A stretch of DNA of 64,000 nucleotides from Rheinheimera pleomorphica (GCF_011634895.1 NZ_SIRR01000012.1:1-64000), one strand, 5' to 3'; shown: positions 50,004 through 62,041, numbered from the stretch's first letter. Program-made: numbers and translations. The notes: generated by a model from the letters alone, not told the origin.

Positions 50004-52457
50004 TTGCAGAACAGAGTGTATTTTCCGCTAAACGGTGTGCAGCGTTTGCTGGAGGTCGGTTTAATCGTCTTTTCTGGCTTCGCGTTATTTTTGCTGTTGG
50101 CGTTATTGTCGTTTGACCCGGCTGACCCCAGCTGGTCGCAGACCGGTTACCAAACCAGCATACATAATTATGCCGGGCCGATCGGCGCCTGGCTGGCCGA
50201 TTTATTGCTATTTAGTTTTGGCTGGATAGCCTATCTGCTGCCGTTTTTAGTCGCGTTGGCTGGCTATCTGTTATTTAAACGCTTTCATGATCTGCTGCAG
50301 TTGGATTATCTGATACTGGGGCTGCGCCTTATTGGCCTGGTGTTAACCTTGCTGACGGCCACAGCAATCAGCAGTATGAATTTTAATGATATTTTTTATT
50401 TTTCATCCGGCGGGGTGATTGGCGATGTCGTCAGCAGTAGTTTACTGCCGTATTTTAATTTTATTGGCACTATTTTGCTTTTGCTGTGCGGTTTTGCGAC
50501 CGGCCTGACCCTGATGACAGGTATTTCCTGGTTAACCGTGGCCGATGCACTGGGCGCCGCTTGCTTTAATGGCTTTCAATATTTGCTAACTGTGCCGCAG
50601 CGTTTAAAAGCGCGCAATAACGATGATTATGATCCTTTCGCGCAAGAAACCGCAGTAGACGAGCCAGAAACGAGTGCCGCGGCGATAGAAAAGCCGCGCA
50701 AACCAGCCCAGCTGAGTAAGCCTGCAGCTGACAACCTGCCAATAACCCCCTTGGATGTTAAAACGCAGGCCAAGGCATTTTACAGTGTCGACACCCTGGC
50801 CGATGAGCAGTTGTCGTTCAGTGCTATTGATGACAGTGATAACGAGCGTTGGGCCGATACCCTCAAACAGCTGGATTTACCGCCACAGGATAGCTTTGAA
50901 GCGGAAATAACAACGCCCGAAGACGAAGAGGATGATGGCGAAGAAGTGTGCCATCAACTGGAAGAACTGCCGTCACTGGCGCTACTGGACCGGCCGGATA
51001 AAGCAATAAACCCGATAGACCCTGCCGATTTAGAACGGGTATCGCGCCTGGTTGAAGCCAAACTGCTGGATTTTAATGTAGAAGCTAAAGTGGTGGGGGT
51101 GCATCCCGGGCCGGTTGTTACGCGGTTTGAACTGGATTTAGCGCCTGGGGTTAAAGTCAGTAAAATTACCGGCTTGTCAAAAGATTTAGCCCGTTCGTTA
51201 TCGGCCATTAGCGTCAGGGTAGTGGAGGTTATTCCGGGTAAATCTTTTATCGGTTTAGAACTGCCGAATCAGCACCGTGAAATTGTGCGTTTATCGGAAG
51301 TGATTGGGGATGAGGTGTTCGACAACTCAAAATCACCGCTGACGATGGTGTTGGGTAAAGATATTGCCGGTAAGTCGGTGGTGGCCGATTTAGCTAAAAT
51401 GCCCCACTTGCTGGTGGCCGGTACCACCGGCTCTGGTAAGTCGGTTGGTGTTAACGTGATGATCTGCAGCCTGCTGTATAAGTCGACACCGGATGATGTG
51501 CGCTTTTTAATGATTGACCCGAAAATGCTGGAGCTGTCTATTTACGAAGGCATACCGCATTTGCTAACCGAAGTGGTTACCGATATGAAAGACGCCGCCA
51601 ACGGCCTGCGTTGGTGTGTCGGTGAGATGGAGCGCCGGTACAAGCTGATGTCGGCGCTCGGCGTGCGTAATTTAAAAGGCTACAATGCCAAGGTAAAAGA
51701 AGCGATAGCCGATGGCACACCGCTAAAAGACCCGCTATGGCGGCCATCTGATGATATGCGCACTGAGCCGCCACTGCTGGAAAAACTGCCGTCTATCGTT
51801 GTGGTCATCGACGAATTTGCCGATATGATGATGATTGTCGGTAAAAAGGTAGAAGAGCTGATCGCCCGTATCGCGCAAAAAGCCCGGGCGGCGGGGATCC
51901 ACCTGATTTTAGCTACCCAGCGGCCGTCAGTCGATGTAATAACCGGCTTGATTAAAGCTAATATTCCCACCCGGATTGCCTTTCAGGTGTCATCGAAAAT
52001 TGACTCACGCACGATTTTAGATCAACAAGGTGCAGAGAGCCTGTTAGGGCAGGGTGATATGCTGTATCTGCCACCGGGCTCTGGTGTCCCTAACCGGGTG
52101 CACGGTGCCTTTGTCGACGATCATGAAGTGCATGCCGTGGTTGCTGACTGGAAAAAGCGCGGCCGGCCCAATTATATTCCGGAAATTTTAAGCGGTGAAA
52201 CCACAGAGGAAAACCTGTTACCCGGTGAGACCATGGAAGGCGAGGATGGTGAGGCCGACCCATTGTACGACCAGGCGGTCGCCTTTGTTACCGAGAGCCG
52301 CCGGGCATCAGTGTCCGGCGTTCAGCGCAAGTTTCGGATTGGTTACAACCGTGCGGCCCGTTTGGTAGAGCAAATGGAGCATAGTGGTATTGTCAGTGGA
52401 CCCGGTCACAACGGTAACCGGGAAGTGATGGCGCCACCGCCACCGAAAAACTATTAA
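50004..52457 (+). CDS. ftsK: DNA translocase FtsK
   Basis: The 817-residue septal DNA pump has four N-terminal transmembrane helices (about 15-195), a linker shorter than in E. coli (1329 residues overall), and the motor domain with Walker [11 protein letters not shown] near residue 473 and Walker B region [11 protein letters not shown]. The C-terminal gamma winged helix ([19 protein letters not shown]) recognises KOPS and activates XerD. It starts at TTG with TAGGTAGGG upstream. lolA follows after 11 bases. Confidence 0.96.
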   Translation: MQNRVYFPLNGVQRLLEVGLIVFSGFALFLLLALLSFDPADPSWSQTGYQTSIHNYAGPIGAWLADLLLFSFGWIAYLLPFLVALAGYLLFKRFHDLLQLDYLILGLRLIGLVLTLLTATAISSMNFNDIFYFSSGGVIGDVVSSSLLPYFNFIGTILLLLCGFATGLTLMTGISWLTVADALGAACFNGFQYLLTVPQRLKARNNDDYDPFAQETAVDEPETSAAAIEKPRKPAQLSKPAADNLPITPLDVKTQAKAFYSVDTLADEQLSFSAIDDSDNERWADTLKQLDLPPQDSFEAEITTPEDEEDDGEEVCHQLEELPSLALLDRPDKAINPIDPADLERVSRLVEAKLLDFNVEAKVVGVHPGPVVTRFELDLAPGVKVSKITGLSKDLARSLSAISVRVVEVIPGKSFIGLELPNQHREIVRLSEVIGDEVFDNSKSPLTMVLGKDIAGKSVVADLAKMPHLLVAGTTGSGKSVGVNVMICSLLYKSTPDDVRFLMIDPKMLELSIYEGIPHLLTEVVTDMKDAANGLRWCVGEMERRYKLMSALGVRNLKGYNAKVKEAIADGTPLKDPLWRPSDDMRTEPPLLEKLPSIVVVIDEFADMMMIVGKKVEELIARIAQKARAAGIHLILATQRPSVDVITGLIKANIPTRIAFQVSSKIDSRTILDQQGAESLLGQGDMLYLPPGSGVPNRVHGAFVDDHEVHAVVADWKKRGRPNYIPEILSGETTEENLLPGETMEGEDGEADPLYDQAVAFVTESRRASVSGVQRKFRIGYNRAARLVEQMEHSGIVSGPGHNGNREVMAPPPPKNY

Positions 52458-52468
52458 AAGGATGCTAA

Positions 52469-53080
52469 ATGTTACGTAGTTTGTATGCCGTAGTGCTGAT
52501 GTGTTGTGTTGGCACTGCGTGGGCGCAAAACGCTGAGCAAAGCTTGCAGCGTAAACTGGCAACCATTAAAACTTTTGCTGCCAGTTTTGAGCAACAGGTG
52601 TTCGATGCTAACCAACAGCTGTTGCAACAAGGTAAGGGCGAGCTGATGATCAAGCAGCCGGCATTGTTTCGTTTTGAAACCACCGAGCCGGAAGCCAACT
52701 TGTTTATTGGTGATGGCGACAGCTTGTGGTTTTACAATGAAGCTCTTGAGCAGCTCACCATTTATGATGCTGCCAATGAGGTAAATCGTACGCCTTTTGT
52801 ACTGCTAACCTCAACCAAAGCTGAGCTGTGGGCGCAGTATGAAGTGACGCAACAGGGAGAGCAATTTATTATCCGCTCTAAACAGCCTGACAGCCCGGTG
52901 AAGCAGCTGACACTGCGTTTTTCCGGCGATGCGTTATCTCAGATGCAGGTGCTGGATATTAACCAGCAGCACAGCGAATTTAACTTTACCTTGATGCAGC
53001 TAAATGTGCAGTTGGCGGACAGCTTATTTCGTTTCACACCGCCTGAGCACACCGACATTGACGACCAACGCCAGCGATAA
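52469..53080 (+). CDS. lolA: Outer-membrane lipoprotein carrier LolA
   Basis: The 203-residue periplasmic chaperone ferries lipoproteins from LolCDE to LolB. A signal peptide ends at GTAWA, followed by the mature start [21 protein letters not shown] typical of LolA. The half-barrel region with [12 protein letters not shown] matches the family. It lies between ftsK and rarA, as in E. coli, and is probably co-transcribed with them. Confidence 0.95.
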   Translation: MLRSLYAVVLMCCVGTAWAQNAEQSLQRKLATIKTFAASFEQQVFDANQQLLQQGKGELMIKQPALFRFETTEPEANLFIGDGDSLWFYNEALEQLTIYDAANEVNRTPFVLLTSTKAELWAQYEVTQQGEQFIIRSKQPDSPVKQLTLRFSGDALSQMQVLDINQQHSEFNFTLMQLNVQLADSLFRFTPPEHTDIDDQRQR

Positions 53081-53085
53081 CCACT

Positions 53086-54428
53086 GTGACTTCTTTGCCA
53101 CTTGATTTTAATGATGATTTTCGCCCGCTGGCCGCGCGGATGCGGCCGCGCACCTTAGCCGAGTATGCCGGCCAACAACATCTTATTGGGGCGGGTAGTG
53201 CGCTGAGAAAAGCCATTGAAGCCGGCAGGGTGTATTCATTGATTTTGTGGGGGCCGCCCGGTACCGGTAAAACCACGCTGGCTGAAGTGATAGCCAAACA
53301 CGCGGATGCTGCGATCAGCAAATTGTCAGCAGTAACCTGTGGCATTAAAGATATTCGTGAGGCCATTACGCAGGCGCAGCAGCGCCAGCAACAGTATCAG
53401 CAGCGTACCTTGTTATTTGTTGATGAGGTACATCGTTTTAACAAAAGCCAGCAGGATGCATTTTTACCTTTTATTGAGGATGGCACCATTATTTTTATCG
53501 GCGCCACCACCGAAAACCCTTCCTTTGCGCTGAACAACGCCATTTTATCGCGCGCCCGGGTGTGTGTGCTCAAAGCGCTGAGCGATGCCGATTTGCAACA
53601 GGTATTAGCGCAAGCGCTGGCCGATAACGAACGTGGCCTCGGCCGTGAGGCCATTAGCCTGGCGGACGATGCACAGCAGTTGTTGCTGCAGCTGGCCGCC
53701 GGCGATGCCCGTAAGCTGTTAAATTTGCTGGAGCAAGCGGCGGAGCTGACCGATGCAGATAGCAATGGCGCTAAACTGATCCGGTTTGACACCCTGAAAA
53801 ACCTGGTACCTAAGCAGTTGCCGGGCTTTGATAATCAGGGCGATATGTTTTACGACCTGATTTCTGCTTTGCATAAGTCGGTGCGCGGTTCAGATCCTGA
53901 TGCTGCGCTGTACTGGTACTGTCGTATCTTAGCCGGGGGCGGAGACCCTTTATACGTCGCCAGACGCTTGCTGGCAATTGCCAGTGAAGATATCGGCAAT
54001 GCCGATCCGCGTGCGCTGACATTGGCACTAAATGCCTGGGATACGTTTGAACGGGTCGGGCCGGCTGAGGGCGAACGGGCTATCGCCCAGGCGGCAGTTT
54101 ATCTGGCGCTGGCACCGAAAAGTAATGCCGTGTACAGCGCTTTTAACCAGCTAAAGCAGCTGGTGGCAGAGCAGCCTGCCTATGAGGTGCCGCTGCATTT
54201 GCGTAATGCACCAACAAAATTAATGCAGCAGTTGGGTATGGGCAAAGGGTACCGTTATGCACACGATGAACCGGGCGCTTACGCTGCTGGCGAGCGTTAT
54301 TTGCCGGCAGAGCTTGCCGGGCAGCAGTTTTATCAACCGGCTGAACGCGGCATGGAGAAACAGCTGGCTGAAAAGCTGCGCTACCTGCGCGCGCTTGATG
54401 CGCAAAGCCCAAACAAAAGAGACAAGCC

Positions 54429-54435
<7 letters not shown>
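53086..54435 (+). CDS. rarA: Replication-associated recombination ATPase RarA
   Basis: The 449-residue AAA+ ATPase acts at stalled replication forks. It has Walker [13 protein letters not shown], Walker [10 protein letters not shown], sensor segment [11 protein letters not shown], and the C-terminal tetramerisation/MgsA domain. It starts at GTG 53086, five bases after lolA. Its 3' end overlaps crcB by seven bases. Length matches E. coli RarA (447). Confidence 0.96.
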
Positions 54436-56098
<1,663 letters not shown>

Positions 56099-56112
56099 GC
56101 TACGTTGGTGGT

Positions 56113-56148
56113 GCGCCACGTTGTCCCTATATAACGTGGCGCTATACT
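56113..56148 (+). promoter_or_regulatory. Hairpin and candidate promoter before the 49-residue gene
   Basis: GCGCCACGTT (56113-56122) pairs perfectly with AACGTGGCGC (56133-56142). TTGTCC (56121-56126) and TATACT (56143-56148), 16 bases apart, form a promoter candidate overlapping the hairpin. The hairpin may end serS transcripts while the promoter drives the next gene. Confidence 0.45.
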
Positions 56149-56185
56149 TGATAAAGCGCGTTATACACAGCACAAGGACAGTGAA

Positions 56186-56335
56186 ATGGCACAGAAGCCG
56201 CCTAAGCGTAGTAAGCATGCCAACCCGGCGTTAATGCGGGCCATTTACTGGGCCATTATTATTGGTATTGTCGCCATATTTGCTATCGTCACCCTTGAAG
56301 CCATTATTGGCATCGTCAAAGAGGCGTTTGCTTAG
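56186..56335 (+). CDS. 49-residue single-pass membrane protein
   Basis: A short frame begins at an ATG with AAGGA upstream. Its N terminus is basic (MAQKPPKRSKHANPALMR) and is followed by one hydrophobic helix (AIYWAIIIGIVAIFAIV) and a short tail ending EAFA. The positive-inside rule puts the N terminus in the cytoplasm. It ends one base before the convergent tusE stop. I do not recognise a family. Ribosome site, codon use and composition favour a real gene. Confidence 0.65.
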   Translation: MAQKPPKRSKHANPALMRAIYWAIIIGIVAIFAIVTLEAIIGIVKEAFA

Positions 56336-56336
56336 T

Positions 56337-56672
56337 TTACAAACACTTAGCCGGTTTCGGTAAGCCAGCAATACGGGTGGCTTGTTTAGCCGGGCCCTGT
56401 GGGAACAGCATAAACAGGTATTTACTGTTGCCTTTTTCCGGTCCGAGTTGTTGTGCCATTGCTTTAACCAGAATACGCATGGCCGGTGAGGTGTTAAATT
56501 CCAGATAAAACTGCCGGACAAAATAGACCACTTCCCAGTGAGCTGACGTTAGGCTGATGTTTTCCAAACGGGCAAACTCCGCGGCAACCTGCTCGTTCCA
56601 GTCAGACAGCTGTGCCAGGTAGCCATGCTTATCCAGCGCCAGACACTGGCCATTCAGTGTTAGCTTTGCCAT
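56337..56672 (-). CDS. tusE: Sulfur relay protein TusE (DsrC family)
   Basis: The 111-residue protein takes persulfide sulfur from TusBCD and passes it to MnmA for 2-thiouridine at tRNA wobble positions. The essential penultimate cysteine is present (PKPAKCL, Cys110), with the conserved [21 protein letters not shown] before it. The start overlaps the end of tusB by 13 bases. Confidence 0.94.
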   Translation of the reverse strand: MAKLTLNGQCLALDKHGYLAQLSDWNEQVAAEFARLENISLTSAHWEVVYFVRQFYLEFNTSPAMRILVKAMAQQLGPEKGNSKYLFMLFPQGPAKQATRIAGLPKPAKCL

Positions 56673-56929
56673 AGCAAACTCACCTTAGCGGCTATTGCCA
56701 GCTCCACCCAGCGCTCAGCGCTAATCAGTTCAAAACCCGAAGGCATAGTAAGCTGTCTTACCTGTGCATCCATCTGCAACACGTACACTTTTGCCGTTGG
56801 CCAGGTAATAGTGTTATTTAAACACAGCAGCACAGCGTCCTGGCGCAGCAAAATGGCATCTTCTGGCTGACACAAAGCACGCAGCTCGCTGAAGTTAATG
56901 TTGGGGGCTACCAGATTAATCAGTTTCAT
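56660..56929 (-). CDS. tusB: Sulfur relay protein TusB
   Basis: The 89-residue DsrH-type subunit of the TusBCD heterohexamer. The [15 protein letters not shown] segment matches the family. It overlaps tusC by one base and tusE by 13, in the usual D-C-B order. Confidence 0.88.
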   Translation of the reverse strand: MKLINLVAPNINFSELRALCQPEDAILLRQDAVLLCLNNTITWPTAKVYVLQMDAQVRQLTMPSGFELISAERWVELAIAAKVSLLWQS

Positions 56930-57285
56930 TAGCTGTTTATCACCTGATCTTGCTGCGATAACAATGTTGCCTGTTGTGTCGTATCGAGTAACTGTACGTC
57001 GATTGTCAGTGTCGAAGGGGCAATACCACGCTCTGTTAATGCCTGCCGGCAGACATAAAGCTGTTCAATGTCGTACAACGTAAACAGCTTAAAACTGCGT
57101 GGATAGGCTTTAAGGTTAAAATCGGCATGCTGCTCAGTGGCCAGCAGCTGATAGACGGCATCGCCGCGAAATAACACGCTGACGTTGTGCTCCACGGCGG
57201 CCAGTGCCAATATCATGTCCAGCGCTTCACGGCCATGGCTGCTACTAAAGGGGCTATGTTGTTGTATCACTAAAATGTTACGCAT
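56929..57285 (-). CDS. tusC: Sulfur relay protein TusC
   Basis: The 118-residue DsrF-type subunit has HSPFSSSHGREALDMILA near the N terminus, typical of TusC. It shares one base with each neighbour's stop or start, so translation is coupled. Confidence 0.92.
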   Translation of the reverse strand: MRNILVIQQHSPFSSSHGREALDMILALAAVEHNVSVLFRGDAVYQLLATEQHADFNLKAYPRSFKLFTLYDIEQLYVCRQALTERGIAPSTLTIDVQLLDTTQQATLLSQQDQVINS

Positions 57286-57647
57286 CAGAACTGTACCAGC
57301 CTATCAATATTGGCCTGGCGCATGGCAAACTCGGCCAGGCCAGCTGCGACATAACCTGATTTTGCAGGCTGGGCGGCACTTATTACACCGCGTTTTTCTG
57401 CCGCCGTGACGCAGAATAACAAATCTATCTGATGTTGCTGACAAAACTGTGCCAGCGCTGTACTTAAGTCAGGTTCATCTGCGGGTAAATCGGTATTGGC
57501 GGCCACACTGTACACGGCGTCCTGATACAGGAAAATATGATCAATAGCGTGTCCGCTGTTAATGGCGGCTTTTGCAAACACTAGCACACTGGCCAGAGTC
57601 TGGTTGCAAAAGGCGGCGCTGGTGATCAGTAATGCAAAACGAGTCAT
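57285..57647 (-). CDS. tusD: Sulfur relay protein TusD
   Basis: The 120-residue DsrE-type subunit receives sulfur from TusA on a conserved cysteine, here in LLFCVTAAEKRGV. From the ATG at 57647 the start MTRFALLITSAAF fits the family; an in-frame ATG four codons earlier touches the upstream terminator. It is the first gene of tusDCBE. Confidence 0.93.
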   Translation of the reverse strand: MTRFALLITSAAFCNQTLASVLVFAKAAINSGHAIDHIFLYQDAVYSVAANTDLPADEPDLSTALAQFCQQHQIDLLFCVTAAEKRGVISAAQPAKSGYVAAGLAEFAMRQANIDRLVQF

Positions 57648-57659
57648 TTGCTGTTCCAT

Positions 57660-57687
57660 ATAAAAAATGCCCCGGCAGGCGGGGCAT
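57660..57687 (-). terminator. Intrinsic terminator of the yccA-like gene
   Basis: ATGCCCCG (57667-57674) pairs with CGGGGCAT (57680-57687), followed on the minus strand by TTTTTTA directly in front of tusD. tusDCBE therefore needs read-through or a promoter inside this gap. Confidence 0.82.
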
Positions 57688-57723
57688 TCTATCGAATATC
57701 AGCTGTGACGCAAAGTGGTGACG

Positions 57724-58392
57724 TTAATCATCACCACCAAACACACCCAGCAGCTGCAGCAGGTTAACGAAAATGTTAAAAACATTTAGGTATAAACTTA
57801 CGGTAGCACGGATGTAGTTGGTCTCGCCGCCATTGATGATACGGCTGGTATCAAACAGGATCAGGGCGGACATGATCAGGATGATAGCAGCACTGATGGT
57901 CAGGCTAAGCGCCGGGATGGCTAGAAAGATATTTGCCAGCGCGGCAACCAGTACCACGATAAGACCAACCATTAAAAAGCCGCCCATAAATGAGAAGTCT
58001 TTGCGGGTGGTCAGTGCATAAGCTGACAGACTGAAGAAGATCAGTGCTGTACCGCCTAAGGCTTGCATAATCAGCGCCGGGCCATTTGCCAGACCAGCGT
58101 AGTAGTTCAACATTGGGCCAAGCGACGCGCCCATGGCACCGGCAAAAGCAAACACCCAGAAAATACCGCTGGCTGAATCTGCCTTTTTATTGACCACGAA
58201 TAACATAATAAAGCCGGCGACAAAACATACCAGTGACATCACCGGTGACATGTTAAGCGCCATTGCGATGCCTGCGGCGACGGCACTAAACGCCAGTGTC
58301 ATCGCTAGCAAAAAGTAGGTGTTGCGCAGAACTTTATTAATCTCTATGCTGCGTCCGGCAGTACTGAGGGTTGACGTTTCTCTGTATGACAT
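57724..58392 (-). CDS. yccA: Bax inhibitor-1 family protein, YccA-like
   Basis: The 222-residue inner-membrane protein has seven hydrophobic helices. In E. coli, YccA binds and inhibits the FtsH protease. The N terminus SIEINKVLRNTYFLLAMTLAF and the C-terminal LYLNVFNIFVNLLQLLG fit this group. The start at 58392 follows CAGGAGAAC; the upstream extension was rejected. The order tusE-yccA-tRNA-Ser is the same as in E. coli. Confidence 0.92.
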   Translation of the reverse strand: MSYRETSTLSTAGRSIEINKVLRNTYFLLAMTLAFSAVAAGIAMALNMSPVMSLVCFVAGFIMLFVVNKKADSASGIFWVFAFAGAMGASLGPMLNYYAGLANGPALIMQALGGTALIFFSLSAYALTTRKDFSFMGGFLMVGLIVVLVAALANIFLAIPALSLTISAAIILIMSALILFDTSRIINGGETNYIRATVSLYLNVFNIFVNLLQLLGVFGGDD

Positions 58393-58539
58393 CGTTATGT
58401 TCTCCTGATACAAAGGTTTAATGTTGCTTTGGATAACATCATACGCAGTTAGTTCCATACAGACCAGTCTCTGCTGCGACAATTTCAGCGGCATGACAAT
58501 TTTTTCTATTAAAAGCTTTCTTTTATCGGGTTAACTGAT

Positions 58540-58545
58540 TAATAT
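58540..58545 (+). promoter_or_regulatory. Candidate -10 element of tRNA-Ser
   Basis: TAATAT is followed by a GC-rich discriminator (ACGCGTCGCC) directly before the tRNA. The -35 (TTTCTT, 17 bases upstream) is poor. Confidence 0.35.
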
Positions 58546-58555
58546 ACGCGTCGCC

Positions 58556-58646
58556 GGAGGGATGGCAGAGCGGTTTAATGCACCGGTCTTGAAAACCGGC
58601 GTGGGTTAATAGCCCACCGAGAGTTCGAATCTCTCTCCCTCCGCCA
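58556..58646 (+). tRNA. serT: tRNA-Ser (TGA anticodon)
   Basis: A 91-base type II tRNA with encoded CCA. The acceptor stem GGAGGGA pairs with TCCCTCC, the anticodon stem-loop CCGGT-CTTGAAA-ACCGG gives TGA, and the long variable arm CGTGGGTTAATAGCCCACC is clear. Position next to yccA matches E. coli serT. Confidence 0.98.
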
Positions 58647-58855
58647 CTTCACTAAAGCCTGCTGTTAAAGCTAAAAGCACAAATTACCGCCTAAAACACA
58701 ATTCTATTGTTTCAAATTGTTAACCTTTCTGGCACACTTAACGTCAACCGGTCAAAACTAATATTATCGGCGCAATATGTTTAGCAAAAACGCTGTAGGT
58801 CGGCTATGCTAAACGGCAATAATAATTCTAAAAACCAGTGAACGGAGAAGCGAAA

Positions 58856-59500
58856 TTGATTAACGTCTTGTTAGTTGATGACCACGAGCTTGTACGTACT
58901 GGGATCAGTCGCATACTAATGGATGAGCGCGGTATCAAGGTGATAGGCGAAGCTGGCTCTGGCGAAGAAGCATTACAATTTTGCCGTCAACACGAACCTG
59001 ATGTCGTGCTGATGGATATGAACATGCCCGGTATGGGTGGCATGACAGCAACCAAACGTATATTACATTACTGCCCTGATATCAAAGTATTGGCGTTGTC
59101 GGTGTCTTGTGAAGAACCGGTGCCTACTAAGGTAATGCAATTGGGCGCAGCAGGTTTTATTTCAAAAAATTCACCACCGCGCGAAATGGTGTCGGCGATC
59201 CGTAAAGTCTACTCCGGCGTAAGGCATATATCGGATGAAGTGGCACAAAAAATGGCGCTGAGTAAGGTCAATAACCACAGTCAGAACCCGTTTGATGATT
59301 TATCTGATCGTGAGCTGCAAATCATGATGATGATTACTCAGGGGCAAAAAGTGACGGATATTGCCGAGCAGCTCAATGTTAGCGCCAAAACGGTGAATTC
59401 CTATCGTTACCGCATGTTTGAAAAACTGGCCATCAGCGGTGATGTCGAGTTAACACATCTGGCGTTACGCCACGGCATGATTGACATCGCTAAAGCCTGA
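58856..59500 (+). CDS. uvrY: Response regulator UvrY/GacA
   Basis: The 214-residue NarL/FixJ-type regulator is the partner of BarA and activates Csr small RNAs. The receiver domain has VDDHE, phosphoacceptor Asp in VLMDMNMPG, and Lys in FISKNS. The C-terminal LuxR-type HTH is LSDRELQIMMMITQGQKVTDIAEQL. The start is a TTG at 58856 with GGAGAAG upstream, giving MINVLLVDDHELV, as in E. coli UvrY. A GTG six codons earlier lacks a ribosome site. Its stop overlaps uvrC. Confidence 0.95.
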   Translation: MINVLLVDDHELVRTGISRILMDERGIKVIGEAGSGEEALQFCRQHEPDVVLMDMNMPGMGGMTATKRILHYCPDIKVLALSVSCEEPVPTKVMQLGAAGFISKNSPPREMVSAIRKVYSGVRHISDEVAQKMALSKVNNHSQNPFDDLSDRELQIMMMITQGQKVTDIAEQLNVSAKTVNSYRYRMFEKLAISGDVELTHLALRHGMIDIAKA

Positions 59501-61317
59501 TGTTCGACGCTAAAAGCTTTTTAAAGTCTGTACCGCATCAGCCCGGCGTTTACCGTATGCTAAACGCCGCCGAGCAGGTCATCTACGTTGGTAAAGCCAA
59601 AGATTTACGCGCCCGGCTCAGCAGCTATTTTCGCTCCCAGGTCGATAGTATTAAAACCCGCTCTCTGGTAAGCCAGATTGCACAGGTTGAATACACGCTG
59701 ACACACAGTGAAACGGAAGCGTTGATCCTGGAAAATAATCTGATCAAGCAGTTTTTACCGCGCTATAACGTTTTGCTGCGCGATGATAAGTCTTACCCCT
59801 ACATTTTGATCAGTAGCCACAAGCATCCGCGTATCAGTTCGCACCGTGGGCCGCGTAAAACCGCAGGGCAGTATTTTGGTCCTTACCCCAATGCCAGTGC
59901 TGTTTGGCAAAGCCTGAAAACCTTGCAGAAGATCTTTCCCATTCGCCAGTGCGAGGATGGCTTTTATCGTGCCCGTACCCGGCCTTGTCTGCAGTATCAG
60001 CTAAAACTGTGCTCAGCCCCCTGTGTTGGCAAAATATCCGATGCCGAATATCAGCAACAGGTTGCGCTGGCGGGGTTATTTTTGCAGGGCAAAAATCAGC
60101 AGGTGATAGATGACTTAGTGCAGCAAATGAGTCAGGCCAGTGATAATTTGCAGTTTGAGCAAGCCGCACAGTTGCGCGACAAGATCATCGCGCTAAGAAA
60201 AGTGCAGGAGCAGCAAAGTGTTAGCGGGCAGCACGATGAAATGGATATTATTGGTTTTGTCTATTCGCATGGCGTGGCTGCGGTGCATGTGCTGTTTGTG
60301 CGTGAGCAAAAAGTACTGGGTTCAAAAGCGTATTTCCCAAAAGTGCCGGCAGATACCTCTGAGGCGGAAATCTTAACCGCATTTTTGCTGCAGTTTTATC
60401 TTGATGGTTATGGTGCGCAGCAGATGCCGCGTGAAATTGTGATTGCCCGGCCACTGCCCGACATAGACAGTGTTACCGATGCGATCAGTGAGGTGGCAGG
60501 GCGTAAAGTACGTATTACGTATGCACAGCGGGGTGAAAAGGCGCAGTATTTGAGCCTGGCACAGAAAAACGCCCAGCAGTCTTGTGACAACAAACAATCA
60601 CTGGCACAAAAAATGGCGCTGCGTTATCAGCAGTTACAGCAGTTGCTGGCGCTACCTCAGCCGATTGAACGAATGGAATGCTTTGATATCAGCCATACCA
60701 TGGGCCAGGCGACTATCGCGTCCTGTGTGGTGTTTGACGGTCAGGGGCCGCACAAAGCACAGTATCGGCGCTATAATGTCAGCGGTATCACAGCCGGCGA
60801 TGACTATGCCGCCATGCAGTTTGCATTGGACAAACGCTATAGCAAATTGCAGGACACTGACAACATTCCGGATATTATTTTTATTGACGGTGGCCAGGGC
60901 CAGCTGAATATCGCGATTGAACAGTTTAGCAACTGGCCGCATGCCAAGCGGCCATTGCTGGTGGGCGTGGCGAAGGGCACCAGTCGCAAACCCGGGCTGG
61001 AGACGTTGATCCTGGCACACAATGGCCGCAGTATAAATCTGGCTGAAGATGCGCCGGCTTTGCATTTAATCCAGCAAATTCGAGACGAAGCGCACCGCTT
61101 TGCGATTACCGGTCATCGTAATAAAAGAGGCAAAGCGCTGCTTAAAAGCCCACTGGAGCAGGTAAAAGGGATCGGCGAAAAGCGCCGGCAAGCCTTGTTG
61201 CAGTATCTTGGCGGGCTGCAGGGGGTGATGCGCGCATCAGTTACTGAGCTGTGTTCAGTGCCGGGGATATCAAAGGCGCAGGCAGAAAAGATTTACCATG
61301 CTTGCCATAACAAGTAG
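59500..61317 (+). CDS. uvrC: Excinuclease ABC subunit C
   Basis: The 605-residue nuclease makes both incisions in nucleotide-excision repair. The GIY-YIG domain opens with PGVYRMLNAAEQVIYVGKAKDL (3' incision), a UVR domain for UvrB contact is at about 200-235, the RNase H-like domain (5' incision; IDGGQGQL) follows, and helix-hairpin-helix repeats close the protein. It overlaps the uvrY stop by one base. Confidence 0.97.
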   Translation: MFDAKSFLKSVPHQPGVYRMLNAAEQVIYVGKAKDLRARLSSYFRSQVDSIKTRSLVSQIAQVEYTLTHSETEALILENNLIKQFLPRYNVLLRDDKSYPYILISSHKHPRISSHRGPRKTAGQYFGPYPNASAVWQSLKTLQKIFPIRQCEDGFYRARTRPCLQYQLKLCSAPCVGKISDAEYQQQVALAGLFLQGKNQQVIDDLVQQMSQASDNLQFEQAAQLRDKIIALRKVQEQQSVSGQHDEMDIIGFVYSHGVAAVHVLFVREQKVLGSKAYFPKVPADTSEAEILTAFLLQFYLDGYGAQQMPREIVIARPLPDIDSVTDAISEVAGRKVRITYAQRGEKAQYLSLAQKNAQQSCDNKQSLAQKMALRYQQLQQLLALPQPIERMECFDISHTMGQATIASCVVFDGQGPHKAQYRRYNVSGITAGDDYAAMQFALDKRYSKLQDTDNIPDIIFIDGGQGQLNIAIEQFSNWPHAKRPLLVGVAKGTSRKPGLETLILAHNGRSINLAEDAPALHLIQQIRDEAHRFAITGHRNKRGKALLKSPLEQVKGIGEKRRQALLQYLGGLQGVMRASVTELCSVPGISKAQAEKIYHACHNK

Positions 61318-61350
61318 CATAGCGGCATAAATGCTGTAGAGAATAATAAG

Positions 61351-61905
61351 ATGTGGAATATTCCCAATCTGTTAACCCTGTTCCGATTGTTTTTGATCCC
61401 GGTTTTTATCCTGTGTTTTTACTCAGGTGCTGACAATGCCCGTTTCTGGGCTGCATTTGTGTTCTGGTTGGCGGCGATTACCGATGCGTTGGATGGTTAT
61501 CTGGCGCGGCGGCTGCAGCAGTCCACACCCTTTGGCGCTTTTCTGGACCCGGTGGCGGACAAAGTGATGGTGGCAGTGGCGCTGGTATTGGTGGCAACAG
61601 ACAGTGTGTCACTGTGGGTTACCATCCCGGCCATCATTATGATCAGCCGTGAGATAGTGATCTCAGCGCTGCGGGAATGGATGGCGCAGTTGGGTAAGCG
61701 GGCTAATGTTGCGGTATCTAATCTTGGTAAATATAAAACTATAGCGCAGATGCTGGCACTTATTGGTTTGATTTGGCGGCCTGAGCACTGGCTGGTCAGC
61801 TGGTTTACCCCGGCGGGCATGCTGTTACTGTACCTGGCTACGTTATTAACGCTCTGGTCTATGTACGTTTATTTAAAAGCGGCCTGGCGCGATCTGCTGC
61901 ATTAA
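61351..61905 (+). CDS. pgsA: CDP-diacylglycerol-glycerol-3-phosphate 3-phosphatidyltransferase
   Basis: The 184-residue membrane enzyme makes phosphatidylglycerol phosphate. The CDP-alcohol phosphatidyltransferase motif D-G-x2-A-R-x8-G-x3-D-x3-D is visible as [13 protein letters not shown]...[10 protein letters not shown]. Length is like E. coli PgsA (182). It follows uvrC by 33 bases, and the tRNA operon comes next, as in E. coli. Confidence 0.96.
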   Translation: MWNIPNLLTLFRLFLIPVFILCFYSGADNARFWAAFVFWLAAITDALDGYLARRLQQSTPFGAFLDPVADKVMVAVALVLVATDSVSLWVTIPAIIMISREIVISALREWMAQLGKRANVAVSNLGKYKTIAQMLALIGLIWRPEHWLVSWFTPAGMLLLYLATLLTLWSMYVYLKAAWRDLLH

Positions 61906-61979
61906 TGGCTGTTTTTGTTGCTAATTAGTGCAACTCAGTCAAATTTTAATCAGTCAGTCATAAAAGCAAAAATTTATTA

Positions 61980-62007
61980 TTGACTGCCACAATTAAAACA
62001 GTAGAAT
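61980..62007 (+). promoter_or_regulatory. Promoter of the tRNA operon
   Basis: TTGACT (61980-61985) and TAGAAT (62002-62007) are separated by 16 bases and followed by a GC-rich discriminator (GCGTCTCG), the form typical of stringently controlled stable-RNA promoters. An AT-rich stretch lies upstream, suggesting an UP element. Confidence 0.7.
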
Positions 62008-62041
62008 GCGTCTCGTGTTAAGGCACATGGCCATAAGCATC

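Noticed and set aside
58393-58494. N-terminal extension of the yccA-like protein
   Set aside because: The CAGGAG ribosome site and family start fit the ATG at 58392. The extra 34 residues are polar and unlike the family.
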